Below are positions 49,901-61,230 of a DNA stretch of 64,000 nt, in pieces; positions within the stretch are counted from its first letter, which is position 1, and the number at the start of each line of letters is the position of its first letter. Below the pieces are notes generated by a model, which saw only the letters and a list, made by a program, of their open reading frames with translations, was not told the DNA's origin and searched no databases. Position numbers and translations under genes: made by a program. Source of the DNA: Ipomoea triloba (taxonomy: Eukaryota; Streptophyta; Magnoliopsida; Solanales; Convolvulaceae); contig NC_044923.1 of the NCBI RefSeq assembly GCF_003576645.1, positions 5,754,904 to 5,818,903 on the forward strand. Direction: 5' to 3'.

Positions 49901-51020
49901 GGAATTAGACGATCAGATAAGTTGGAGAGAGGACAGTTCAGGCTCCTTCTCGGTCAGATCGGCATATAGTATAATGAGGCACGACACCAACGCCCCTGAG
50001 GCCGCAAAATGGAATGCTATCTGGAGATTAAAGATTACCATCCGAATCAAAGTGTTTCTCTGGTTAACCAGACACAAGAAACTCATGACGAACAGCATGT
50101 GGATGAGAAGAGGTATGACAACCTCGGATGAATGTTGGCTTTGTCACAACGCAAGAGAGGATATCGATCACGTACTCCGTAGATGCACAGCAGCAGATGA
50201 AGTATGGAGAATGATGTTACCAAAATGGCATTCGGAAACCAGAAATCTATCTTTCCAAGACTGGTTGGACCGAGGTCTGACAACCAAGGGTAATGGTTTT
50301 AGTCCACAGAATGACAACACCCTATTTGTAGTTTCACTATGGTGGATTTGGCGATGGAGGAATGAGGCAGTCTTCACCAACTCAATCCACACACTCCAAT
50401 CCAAGAGAGACTGGATAAGCTTACAAGTAGAACAAATTGAAGCTGCATTCGCCAACGATAAAAGAATCTAGGAATCATCAATGGATCCAGGATGGGAAAA
50501 TAGATGCTGGGAAAAGCCAGAAGGAGTTGTGAAGATTAACTATGATGGATCCTCCAACCATGCACTCAAGATGGCAGGATGCGGAGGAATATTAAGAAAT
50601 CATGAAGGAAAATGGCTAGGGGGCTTCGTGAGCAATTTAGGGCACTGCCCCCCACTCCAAGCAGAGGCGTGGGGCTTGTTGAGAAGCATCTAGGTAGCAA
50701 ATCATATGGGATTCAAGAACATTGTGCTAGAAGGAGATTCATCACAACTGGTAGACATATTGAGGAATGGCACAACAGAGAGGTCACCTATCCTGAACAT
50801 AGTAAGAGCATGCAGACAAGAGCTCCGTAACACGGAGTCCTGGAGAGTAGTGGTCGTACCTCGAGAATTAAATTCAGTAGCAGATAAAATGGCGAAATCA
50901 TCGAGATACTATCCAAACGGTTTTTTTAGCTTAGCGCAACCACCAGGTGATGTAATCAACCTATTAGAGCTGGATAGATTAGGCTGCCCATCTTGGCGAT
51001 TCATGTATAGCCTCAGCTGA
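46904..51020 (+). pseudogene. LINE ORF2 (endonuclease-RT-RNase H), broken
   Basis: From ATG 46904 the protein starts MICLTWNCQGAAS, the APE-type endonuclease, with VYGSPN, CGDFNLV and SDHAILL. Reverse transcriptase follows: HKAPGPDGFTGGFYQKAW, FVPGRQIVDN, GIRQGDPISPLLFVL and the catalytic FADD (near 48950). Then come a zf-RVT-type segment (CWLCHNAREDIDHVLRRC) and a C-terminal RNase H (INYDGSSNHA, LQAEAWGL, LEGDSSQLVDIL), as known for many plant L1 elements. Breaks: frameshift near 47925 and near 49733; in-frame TAG at 49225-49227, 50469-50471 and 50691-50693. The element cannot make a full ORF2 protein, so it is not autonomous now. Confidence 0.9.
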
Positions 51021-51080
51021 AACAAATATGTACATGGGTTTCCCCCTTCCTTTAAAATTAAAAAAAAAAATTTACAAGAG

Positions 51081-51275
51081 AGAGAGAAATACATGTTAGT
51101 GCAAGATGCTTGAATTGTAAAATTATATGTTAGTCATCTTTATGAAATGATAAAAATTTAAACAAATGACTAATTGTGACAACAAATAAAAGTCAATGAT
51201 GTAATGTGACACAATTAAAATAATAGGACTAAATGTAGCAATGTCATAATAATTCGAAGGCTAAAAATGAAATTT
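51081..51275. repeat. Right arm of the LINE-disrupted foldback MITE
   Basis: ATATGTTAGTCATCTTTATG, GACTAATTGTGACAACAAAT and AAGTCAATGATGTAATGTGA are reverse complements of blocks at 44928-45079. Confidence 0.65.
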
Positions 51276-51684
51276 ATTCTTCTTAATACTCTAATATTTT
51301 AAATGCTCATTTATAAGAGCATCCCAATCGTAATATTGAGTGAGTTTTTTTGTGGATTTGTTGTGTGAGGGGGATTTTTTGTCCCACAGTATATATATAC
51401 GAAGTATTTCTGCGAATATAATTTAATTTTACTACAGGTTCATTTGACAATATATGTTATTGTATAACATTGGATTTTAGTTTCATTTTCACACACTAGT
51501 TAAATTTTATTTAACAATATACGTTGAATGAACTCTATTTTTTAGTTTTATTTTTCCCACGCAACACTAAAACATCATTTTAATTCTACTACAGTTTCAC
51601 AACCGTGACAATAACAATCATAGTCCACATAACACTATGTGGGGCCATGGTCCACTGTGTAACAATTGATGTATACATATTAAG

Positions 51685-51726
<42 letters not shown>

Positions 51727-51997
51727 AATTTATCCTATCCTTGCTTCTCGTTTTCCATTTTCCCATTTCTCATCTGTGCAACATAGATATGCAGCATTTC
51801 CCAAAAGAAAATTGAGTACAAAATGTTGAAGGCTTAGATAAAGCTAGAAGCATTTATTCCTAATAATATTTCTGTTTTCAAATACAGGAATACAATCTTG
51901 ATTCCCTTGAGTTTCAAGAATTCTAAACAACAATTACTGTTTCAAACAGGAGAGAAGATAATCCATGATTCCTTTGAGTTTCAAGTTCCCAACATTC
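51276..51997. other. Spacer and 3' flank of the FNR gene
   Basis: Contains a (TA)n microsatellite at 51691-51724 and a CACATAACACTATGTGG palindrome near 51620-51645, related to the family at 38.65 kb. The last about 200 bp are probably the 3' UTR of the minus-strand FNR gene. Confidence 0.5.
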
Positions 51998-54913
51998 TCA
52001 GTACACTTCAACATGCCATTGTTTGTTCTTCTTAAGCTGCGAAAGCTTGGTCTCCCAGCTCAGCCCTCTCTCCTCTGCAACTCTCTTCAATGTATCCTGA
52101 ATTCCAGGCATCATGCCCTTCAACCCACAGAAATAGATGTGTGCACCTTCATCCAGCAGTTTGAAGATCTCGTCGCTGTATTCTTCGATTTTGTCTTGGA
52201 CGTACATCTTGCCTCCTTTCTTGTTCTTCTGTTCTCGGCTAAGAACACGATCGTACCTGAAATTATCTGGGTAGTCCTGGAGATACTTGGCGAACTCATC
52301 GTCGTACAGAAGACTGTCGGTGTTGGCCACCCCTAGGAAGAGCCAAGCGAGGCCGTTGAACTTGAATGTGGGGACGGATTCCATAAACATGCGACGAAGG
52401 TAGCCTCTGAAGGGAGCCACACCGGTACCAGTGGCAATCATAATGTGGGTGGCATTTGGGTTATCTTCGGGTAGAAGCATTATCTTTCCAGAAGGACCTA
52501 CAAAGAATATGACAATATAGTTAAAGTAAAGACTTGGTCTTCCTCACAACAACAAAATTAATGATTGATGCTCTATAGTATTTTTCACAAATTCAGCAAA
52601 TGAGAAATCTTCGTATGATGAACCTTGTTAGTGATCTCTCTTACCTGTGATCTGCACTTTGTCTCCAGGTTTTGAATCACATAGATAATTGCTGCAAACT
52701 CCGTTTTTGGAAGGATCTTCTTTTCCTGTCTCGGGATCATAATAAACAGCGCGTCTAACACACAAACTGGTTGTCTTCCCATCAAAAGAGTCTCCATATC
52801 TGGAGGATGCAATTGAATATAAACGAACATTATGGGGGCTACCTGGTTTCTTTGGGTTTTCTCCCTGGAATGAAATCACACCCAAGGTTTAGAAAGTTTC
52901 CCGCACAATGCTAGAATTCCAGAACCAAATGCACTTTGTTGAGACTTACCGAATTGAAATAAAATTATCAGTTTGCTTAAAATATATAAAAGTCATGTTT
53001 AACGTTCTGGACTTGATTCTTTCTGGCCAACAATGCCCTCAATAAAAGAGGACGATGGTTCATAGTCCCATATACAAATAAATCACCTTATAGATCTTAT
53101 GTAAGGTAAAATGACTAGACTTTCGCATGAGCTCCGTGGTGAATTACTAGTTCAGTAAGTGTAATTAAAAACAACATAAAAACTTAGAAGCCATGACTTA
53201 CAGGAGGAATTACACCATAGCTTTGTCCTTCCCAGTACGGAACATTACCACCATGATCAATCACAATATGGCAGGTCTCACCAGGAGCTTTTGGGCCTAC
53301 AATCCTCTCAACAGAGACAATGGTTGCTGTGTATGGCCCCTTAGGCTTGTACAAGTTCAGTGGAGGTTCTTTTGCATCTTCAAGTGATAATGGTGAAACA
53401 GTAACTTTGGGTATGCTAGCTTGTTGCACTGACATGCAAACAACATATTGGCTCCGGGATTTTCCATTTCTGGTTTTCAAGTCAAAAGGTTGGAAAGATA
53501 TCGGCGATCTGTTGTTGAATGTAATGCTGTTAGCCTGCATGAATTAAAAGCATATTTTGACATCATTAAGGCAAAATGCTTCTGTGATACATAATGTTAT
53601 ATACTTAGATTGGGTAAATTAGAAATACCGAATGAGAATACCAAATAATGCAAAGTTAACTGATACCATGCTTTCTCCCTTTAAATTATTTCAATAAGCT
53701 TCTTTTGAAAATATAGCTAATCAATTAAATATTTATGCAGCATAACAGAATTCGTGTCCATCACAACAAAATATGACATGCTAGAACCAGAAGTGGTTAT
53801 TTGAATTGCATAAGCGTCCAACAGTAAGATGATTATAAGTCAATTTATATAGAATTTTCTTGATTCTTAAAGGACATTAAGTTATTAATGACAATTCTAG
53901 TGGTGAGATGTAGTAACTGCAAAAAATTTCTCTAACAATGTATGAGAATTCTAAGACTCGTGGTCTTAGGAATCAGAAGAAAAGAAATCTAGAAAAAAAA
54001 CAAAAATAAAAACCACAAAAATTACAAATGAACAAGCATGTTGAGCATATATAAAATATATAAACATAAATGTGCAATCCAACTATCAGCTTAGGCTTTA
54101 GTTTGAGATGGAGCACATGCTCATCCCATGTCAAAGGTCATGGGTTCAAATCTCAGCATCATAGAGACTATGGTCCACATATAATATATAAACATAAATG
54201 ATTAATCAAATTGTATCTTAAAGAGTCCGAGAACGAGATGGCAAAAATTTGCAAAGCCACAAGGTCCACAAGTATAGTAATACCAGAAGATGCAGAAAGT
54301 TGCAAGCATGTCAACAGAATTACTGCTCATTCATAAGGAATCCAAATCTGATTAAAAATTTAAAATCCTAATCCTCTGGCAGTGCCAAAGAAGAAGCTCA
54401 TGAATATGTGTACTGACATGCTAAGTATGCAGAACTCTAGTAACTCACTCAAAACTTATAAATTTGCAAAAAACAAGGTGCTATAAACAATTAAACCAAG
54501 TTTCACACAATCTGAGGAATGAGACAACTTAATAACTAATGAACTTAAAGATTTGAAATGAAATCTAAATATTTGGGAAAAAAAAAAAAAAAAAGAGGGA
54601 ATAAGTAAGACTTTTGATCAAGAACAATATCACTTGAAATTTTTCTTTCGGCATCCAACCAACGCACAAAGGAACTATCTAATAACAGTCTATAATTAGT
54701 ATCGAAAGGTAATGGATTTCGTTAATTGAAAGAAAATAACGGAGCATATAATCGAGCACCTTGAGGGCGGATCTTTGTAGAGACGAATCTCCATTGAGAG
54801 CAACAGCAACTGAGACCTGCATAAACTGAAACCGAAGAAAACCCTTCAGCCAATAGAAACAGGGGATCCCAATCGGGTTGGTCAAGGTAGCTGACCTGAG
54901 AGACGGCTGCCAT
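51998..54913 (-). CDS. RFNR: Ferredoxin-NADP+ reductase, root (heterotrophic) plastid type
   Basis: Five coding exons, minus strand: 54913-54896, 54816-54760, 53534-53202, 52864-52645 and 52497-51998, giving 375 aa. Residues 1 to about 60 are a Ser/Arg-rich plastid transit peptide ending near CMSVQQAS. The FAD-binding RLYSIAS lies at 150-156, the FAD/NADP loop CVRRAVYY follows, then NADP-binding [37 protein letters not shown] and the terminal Tyr in HVEVY. The [22 protein letters not shown] and [11 protein letters not shown] wording marks the root type, not the leaf type. Root FNR passes electrons from NADPH to ferredoxin to support nitrite reduction and glutamate synthase. The first exon is an 18-nt microexon (MAAVSQ). 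Exons 1-2 lie in a segment that recurs identically 1,451 bp upstream across an N. Confidence 0.95.
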
Positions 54914-55194
54914 GATCGCACTCCACACAGCTCTTGTATCTCGCAATAGAATTAGAAGTCAACAATGGGGTGTAGGGAGATTTATGAAGGGGGAGGATGG
55001 GGTTTTGGGCAGGAAGATGGAAGGGGGTTTGATCCTTTGAGCAGTCCAAAGGGCATCTACGCATCCTATTTGGCTATTTGCCTCTTCATAGCTTTTCTTC
55101 TCCTTTCTATTTCTATTCGTTACAGTCCTAATGTCCTGGTTGGCTTAAAGAAATGTATCATGTTTTTCATTTAACATTTCGAGGTTTTTTTTTT
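53745..55194. repeat. First copy of a 1,450-bp direct repeat (probable assembly duplication)
   Basis: From ACAGAATTCGTGTCCATC to a T run, this segment recurs at 55196-56645 with no difference that I could see, including poly-A lengths. It spans part of FNR intron 2, exons 2 and 1, and the FNR promoter side. Confidence 0.9.
54040..54215. repeat. Dispersed SINE-like unit in FNR intron 2
   Basis: AAACATAAATGTGCAATCCA, ACTATCAGCTTAGGCTTTAG and TTTGAGATGGAGCACATGCT lead to a box-B-like GGTCATGGGTTCAAATCTC. Similar wording occurs near 3300-3560 and 40550-40620. It may be a third tRNA-derived family, but its ends are unclear. Confidence 0.4.
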
Positions 55195-55195
55195 N
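55195..55195. other. Single N: assembly gap or contig join
   Basis: The only ambiguous base in the window. It lies exactly between the two identical 1,450-bp copies and inside what is an 11-T run in the second copy. Confidence 0.95.
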
Positions 55196-56645
55196 ACAGA
55201 ATTCGTGTCCATCACAACAAAATATGACATGCTAGAACCAGAAGTGGTTATTTGAATTGCATAAGCGTCCAACAGTAAGATGATTATAAGTCAATTTATA
55301 TAGAATTTTCTTGATTCTTAAAGGACATTAAGTTATTAATGACAATTCTAGTGGTGAGATGTAGTAACTGCAAAAAATTTCTCTAACAATGTATGAGAAT
55401 TCTAAGACTCGTGGTCTTAGGAATCAGAAGAAAAGAAATCTAGAAAAAAAACAAAAATAAAAACCACAAAAATTACAAATGAACAAGCATGTTGAGCATA
55501 TATAAAATATATAAACATAAATGTGCAATCCAACTATCAGCTTAGGCTTTAGTTTGAGATGGAGCACATGCTCATCCCATGTCAAAGGTCATGGGTTCAA
55601 ATCTCAGCATCATAGAGACTATGGTCCACATATAATATATAAACATAAATGATTAATCAAATTGTATCTTAAAGAGTCCGAGAACGAGATGGCAAAAATT
55701 TGCAAAGCCACAAGGTCCACAAGTATAGTAATACCAGAAGATGCAGAAAGTTGCAAGCATGTCAACAGAATTACTGCTCATTCATAAGGAATCCAAATCT
55801 GATTAAAAATTTAAAATCCTAATCCTCTGGCAGTGCCAAAGAAGAAGCTCATGAATATGTGTACTGACATGCTAAGTATGCAGAACTCTAGTAACTCACT
55901 CAAAACTTATAAATTTGCAAAAAACAAGGTGCTATAAACAATTAAACCAAGTTTCACACAATCTGAGGAATGAGACAACTTAATAACTAATGAACTTAAA
56001 GATTTGAAATGAAATCTAAATATTTGGGAAAAAAAAAAAAAAAAAGAGGGAATAAGTAAGACTTTTGATCAAGAACAATATCACTTGAAATTTTTCTTTC
56101 GGCATCCAACCAACGCACAAAGGAACTATCTAATAACAGTCTATAATTAGTATCGAAAGGTAATGGATTTCGTTAATTGAAAGAAAATAACGGAGCATAT
56201 AATCGAGCACCTTGAGGGCGGATCTTTGTAGAGACGAATCTCCATTGAGAGCAACAGCAACTGAGACCTGCATAAACTGAAACCGAAGAAAACCCTTCAG
56301 CCAATAGAAACAGGGGATCCCAATCGGGTTGGTCAAGGTAGCTGACCTGAGAGACGGCTGCCATGATCGCACTCCACACAGCTCTTGTATCTCGCAATAG
56401 AATTAGAAGTCAACAATGGGGTGTAGGGAGATTTATGAAGGGGGAGGATGGGGTTTTGGGCAGGAAGATGGAAGGGGGTTTGATCCTTTGAGCAGTCCAA
56501 AGGGCATCTACGCATCCTATTTGGCTATTTGCCTCTTCATAGCTTTTCTTCTCCTTTCTATTTCTATTCGTTACAGTCCTAATGTCCTGGTTGGCTTAAA
56601 GAAATGTATCATGTTTTTCATTTAACATTTCGAGGTTTTTTTTTT
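55196..56645. repeat. Second copy of the 1,450-bp direct repeat, with FNR exons 1-2 repeated
   Basis: Offset 1,451 from the first copy. It repeats FNR coding exon 1 (56364-56347) and exon 2 (56267-56211), which have no downstream exons of their own. If it is an artefact, this copy should be removed; the sequence then continues directly at 56646. Confidence 0.9.
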
Positions 56646-57689
56646 TATCAATTTTATTCCACAAATTTTATGTCTTCAGGTTTTTTTTTTCTCAATCTTA
56701 GTTGTATAATATTAGGAGGAAATATCTAAAAACTTAATAAGTCTCAATCAAGGTTATATCCTTGATTTATGTCCATCTTTCTATATGCTAATAAATTTGT
56801 ACATTTTACTTTAAATGTTGTACACTTCAATGTTAGTAGACAAAATTGTCCCTACTACATTGTTGTTATACAAAACTATCCTTACACCGTTATAACACTG
56901 TTAGTTTTTAACTCCATCATTATTATCATACACATATATCTATCATATCATTTTCTTATTCCTTAATTATCATTTTAGTAAAATCATTATATAATTAATT
57001 TAGTGGTTGATTATATTTTAATTAAATTTCTATGCATGGTTAATCATATGTGTGTATAAAATACCTATACTATATTTGTATATATAATTAGAAATAAAAA
57101 TTTTAATTATTTATATTTATTATTATTTTAATATTGGGCATGAACTTTCGCGCATCGTGCGTACAAATACTAGTGTGTTAAATAAGCCCCAATTTGAATA
57201 AATAATGTAATTGAGCATATAATGAATAGAAGATTTATTGATACATTTTAAAATGATTAAACAAAAATTCAATTAAATAATAATCGTACTCATTCAATAA
57301 GTTACCACTGATTTAATGTTGACTAAACTTTTATCATACATTTATGTATATATGGCGGTAAATTTGACTATAAATTATAAATTTTGTACAATTATTTTTA
57401 AAAATTAAAAATTAAAGTCTAAAGTGTCATCTCGCACCATGAACGATTCCTGATTATTCATGTTGCACCCTAATCTTTCATAATGTATATTTTGATCCAT
57501 AAACCATTATCTTTTTTGCACCTATAATTTTTTATAGGTTTTCCAGTAATTCTGATGACATGGCGCAGTAATAAGCTGATGTGGCCTTATTTCTCCGTCC
57601 ATGTAAGCGTTTTTAATTATTAAAAAAAAACTAAATGGTTTCACTATTTCCTACCCCCAACTCTAATTAAGTCAACAGAAAAACAGTAA
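56646..57689. other. Spacer with a Helitron-like 3' end
   Basis: Very AT-rich. No gene seen before the LHC fragment. The Helitron-like terminus at 57120-57173 is listed separately. Confidence 0.5.
57120..57173 (+). mobile_element. Helitron-like 3' terminus
   Basis: AATATTGGGCATGAACTTTC precedes a hairpin CGCATCGTGCG, then TACAAATACTAG ending at 57173 and followed by T. It resembles the terminus at 60-109, suggesting one family. The 5' end (TC after A) could not be fixed. Confidence 0.5.
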
Positions 57690-57969
57690 AGATGCACCTG
57701 GACCTATTATTGGATGGGCGATGTTGAGACCCCTGGGTTACCGTATTGCTAGCGGACCCCTCGGTGAGATCACCGACCCACTCTACCCCGGTGGCAGCTT
57801 TGACCCATTGGGCCTTGTTGACGACCTAGAGGCTTTCGCTGAGCTCAAGGTCAAGGAGATCAAGAATGGCAGACTTGTCATGCTCTCCATGTTTGGCTTC
57901 TTTGTTCATGTCATTGTTACGAGAAAGGGCCCAGTGGAGTTAGTGTGGGCAAGAGATTGCCAAGCCTAG
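57690..57969 (+). pseudogene. Chlorophyll a/b-binding protein (LHCII) fragment
   Basis: The translation from about 57739 to 57938 follows the third-helix region of Lhcb proteins: [30 protein letters not shown], then [15 protein letters not shown] and FSMFGFF-like LSMFGFF. Changes at usually fixed positions (GRLVM for [16 protein letters not shown] for FFVQAIVTGKG) and loss of similarity after KGPVE show decay. Upstream helices, transit peptide and the natural C-terminus are missing. A 5'-truncated retroposed or transposed piece is the simplest reading. It cannot make a functional antenna protein. Confidence 0.85.
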
Positions 57970-58254
57970 GCTAGCCTCTCAATCCAATCACAATCTCCGC
58001 CATAGATCTGAGATGACAAGGTTCGGGAAGGAGTGTAGGCTATGTGTTTGATGAATTGCCTCAAACTTATGGACACTTGGGTGCCATATTAATCTATGAG
58101 ATGCGTAGAGACCAAAAATTGGCTACATATTTACATGCCACTCCTCTAGGAATTGCAATCCTCACGCACACACCTCCTCACCTTGGACACTACGTCACAT
58201 TGCAAAATAGGGGCACTCATAGACCACTTGTTAATATTGTGTTGTTGTTAATTG

Positions 58255-58297
<43 letters not shown>

Positions 58298-58973
58298 CTT
58301 TTTAAGAACTCGTGTACTATGCCATACTTAGAACCAAGCTTGATGCATCTGAAAACCTTACCAACACACTCCTTTAAAAGCTTCCAAGTGTACCATTCCT
58401 AGAGTACGACACTCAGAACTTCAACTCCCCGTTTTAATCCTACATTAATCCTCCAACTAATCACCACACGAAGAAAAAAAAAACATTTTTCATGTTGTCT
58501 GGCATAAGCTATCATGGTTGGATGATGCATAGAGATTGGATGATTATTGCTGTCAAATTAAATATTTATTCATTCTTGATAAAGCTAGTCTTTACTCTAT
58601 GCCGATTTATTGCTTAAATATTTGTCATAAAATGTATCCATAATTGGCTCATGGGTGATAATATAATGTCATCATAGGTTTTAGCTAAATCACTTTCATT
58701 GTCGTCAACAACCTCAACTTCTCTTACTTCTTTTTCCCCTTCTTCCTCTAGGCATTGACTTCAAACAAGAACCCCGCAAAGCACAATAAAAAGTGATACT
58801 AAGAAGATATTAAAGGAGAAAGTATTTTTTTTAAAAGACAATTAATTAAGATATCACTGCCCATATATGTTGACTGGGTTCTCCGAGTTGTCATCACTAA
58901 TGGTGACAATGGAGTTTAAAGAATCATTTTCTCCATTTTTAGTCTGCACAAAGTTTGCACGTAAAGGTTCCCC

Positions 58974-59158
58974 ATTAGTTTCAACACTTTGCAAGTACGT
59001 TTTGTTAAGATGATGCTTGGTGTTTCAAGGTTTCCTATTAGTTCAACACTTTGCAAGTACATTTTGTTAAGATGATGCATGGTGTTTCAAGGTTCCCCAA
59101 ATCCCCATTAGTTTCAGCACTTTGCAAGTACGTTTTGTTAAGATGATGCATGGTGCTT
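58974..59158. repeat. Three-copy tandem repeat, 63-70-bp unit
   Basis: ATTAGTTTCAACACTTTGCA, AGTACGTTTTGTTAAGATGA and TGCATGGTGTTTCAAGG recur in order from 58974, 59037 and 59107. Copies differ by a few substitutions and a 7-bp length change. Confidence 0.85.
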
Positions 59159-59847
59159 AGGCTGTCATTATCCCTGCAAATTTAGCATTGACAATGTGAC
59201 ATGGCAAGAGAGAAGAAATATTTTTTATTTTATTTTAAGCTGATGTGTATTGACAAGGGAAAGAGAATTGTGCAGGGATAAGGATAGCTTTATAGGCAAA
59301 GCATTGTGCAGGCTCCACGCATAGCATACCTTTGTAGTAAACCAGTCCACTTCCCACCCAAATAATCTGCAATCTTTGTCTTCCGGCGGGAAGGATGGCC
59401 AATCCTTGCTTTATTCACATTTAATTATAAATGAAAGAATGACATATTTGATTCATAATGTTTTATATCCCAAATATAAATTCATAATTATAATTTATAT
59501 GTTCATCTTTGATCCATCAATTATGCTTGAAATTTATCATTAATGTCAAAGGACATCAAATACCATTAAGAAACAAAGTGCAGTATTTGCCATATTGGTA
59601 TCCACAATGCTTGTAGGGTTGACCAACACAACCTTATCATTATTGGATGATTATATAGGTAAGATGACTATCGATGTCAACCTTATTTTGAGTTTATTAC
59701 CAAAATGGTCGACTATTGCAAAATTATCAATTTGGTACTCAAAATTAATAGAAATTGAATAGTCAGGGTATGCAATTAACACTTGTGAAAGTCGTGGACT
59801 GCAATTAAAAGGACCCCAATAGTCAGTAGACTAAAATGACAATTTTC

Positions 59848-59886
<39 letters not shown>

Positions 59887-61023
59887 TACTACTACATATT
59901 TGATAAGGGTATTATGTATTTTAAAACATATTTCATTTCTATTCCTTAAACCAACCAAACACTGTAATATAATTCCTAAAGTATATTCCTTCCGCGAACC
60001 AAACAATAGAATACAATTTCTATTATATTCCTAATTCCTTATATAATAACATTCCTATTAACTCAAAATTCATTACGTGAACCAAATGTGCTTTTAAGTG
60101 AAAGACTAAATTGACCACATACATGTGAACAATCTAAGAATGACATGTAGACACCTTTATAATTAAATGATTTTTTTTTTTGAAAAAACCCTTATAATTA
60201 AATGATTGAATTTACCATTATAATACAATTGAGAAAAAAAATACCTTTTATATTCTTTTTTACATGTTATCATTATTCTAGAGAAGTCAAATTGTTATTT
60301 TTGTTGAAAGAAAATTATTGCATATGATATGACATGAAAAGATTGAGGAAAACTTTTGCATTCATCTCACGACACAGCCGTCCCCACTTCAAGTCAGAGT
60401 GCAGATCTAAGAATCATCACCATTATTTGACTACTGTTTATAAAACCTAGTCAAAGGGAAATATGGGTTCCCCACCCCAAACTTGAGAGTTTTATGTGCC
60501 TTACTCTATAGTTTTGATAGATGAGTAAATTTTTATTTTTATTTTTGAGGGAAATAGATGATTAAATTATGATCCTCTCAAATATGTTAATACATTAGTG
60601 TCTGACAAAATCATAAAACTCTTCTTAGTAAGATTCGAACTGATATGCTACACCTACTTATTAAGTAACTTGTAATATATATTTTGATTTAAGGAAATGT
60701 TCACAATTACTACACAAAAGTATACAATGGGTGAAACAGGTTTTAAAATCCTAAAAAATATAATAGTTATTAATTCATATAAAAACATTATTTTTTTCAC
60801 TAGAAAAAAATATTATATATTTAAATTTAGAAAGCAATCAACCCTCAAAGTAACTTAATTTTAGCTCAATAACATTTTTGTAACTCTTTCAAATGGGAGA
60901 TTGGGAGGTCCTAGACTCCCAGGTGAGTTTGAACCCAAGTGAAGGAACAAAGTATGTATAGACAGACATACTCTATATTTAATCATTATTGTATGGAGTC
61001 TACATGTGTGGACTATACTATCA

Positions 61024-61230
61024 AATAATGTACTTTTAGTATATTAAAAATGTATATTATTTTAAGAAAAAAATATATTATTTAGTATAATGCACATTTA
61101 ATACACGAATAATGTACTTTTAGTATATTAAAAATGTATATTATTTTCAAGAAAAATATATTATTTAGTATAATATACATTTAGTACACGAATAATGTAT
61201 TTTTAATATATTAAAAATATTTTTTTTGTT
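61024..61230. repeat. Tandem repeat, 83-84-bp unit, about 2.5 copies
   Basis: AATAATGTACTTTTAGTATA starts units at 61024, 61108 and 61191 (slightly changed). Each contains ATTAAAAATGTATATTATTT and ATATTATTTAGTATAAT. It is flanked by CACATAGCATTGTGTGAACC, which links it to the 38.65-kb family. Confidence 0.8.

Larger units (their letters stand above)
45080..51080 (+). mobile_element. Full-length L1-type LINE with 17-bp target-site duplication
   Basis: AAAAAAATTTACAAGAG occurs at 45080-45096 and 51064-51080 and brackets an element of about 5.97 kb ending in an A run. The element carries ORF1 (gag-like, zinc knuckle) and ORF2 (endonuclease, reverse transcriptase, RNase H), the layout of plant L1-clade LINEs. 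The clear duplication suggests a fairly recent insertion, but ORF2 has two frameshifts and three in-frame stops. A full-length 5' end is inferred because ORF1 starts about 58 bp inside the left duplicate. Confidence 0.92.

Noticed and set aside
54679..56397. Second FNR gene or gene fragment upstream of FNR
   Set aside because: The copy looks identical to the first and ends at an N; an assembly error explains it better than a real duplicate.
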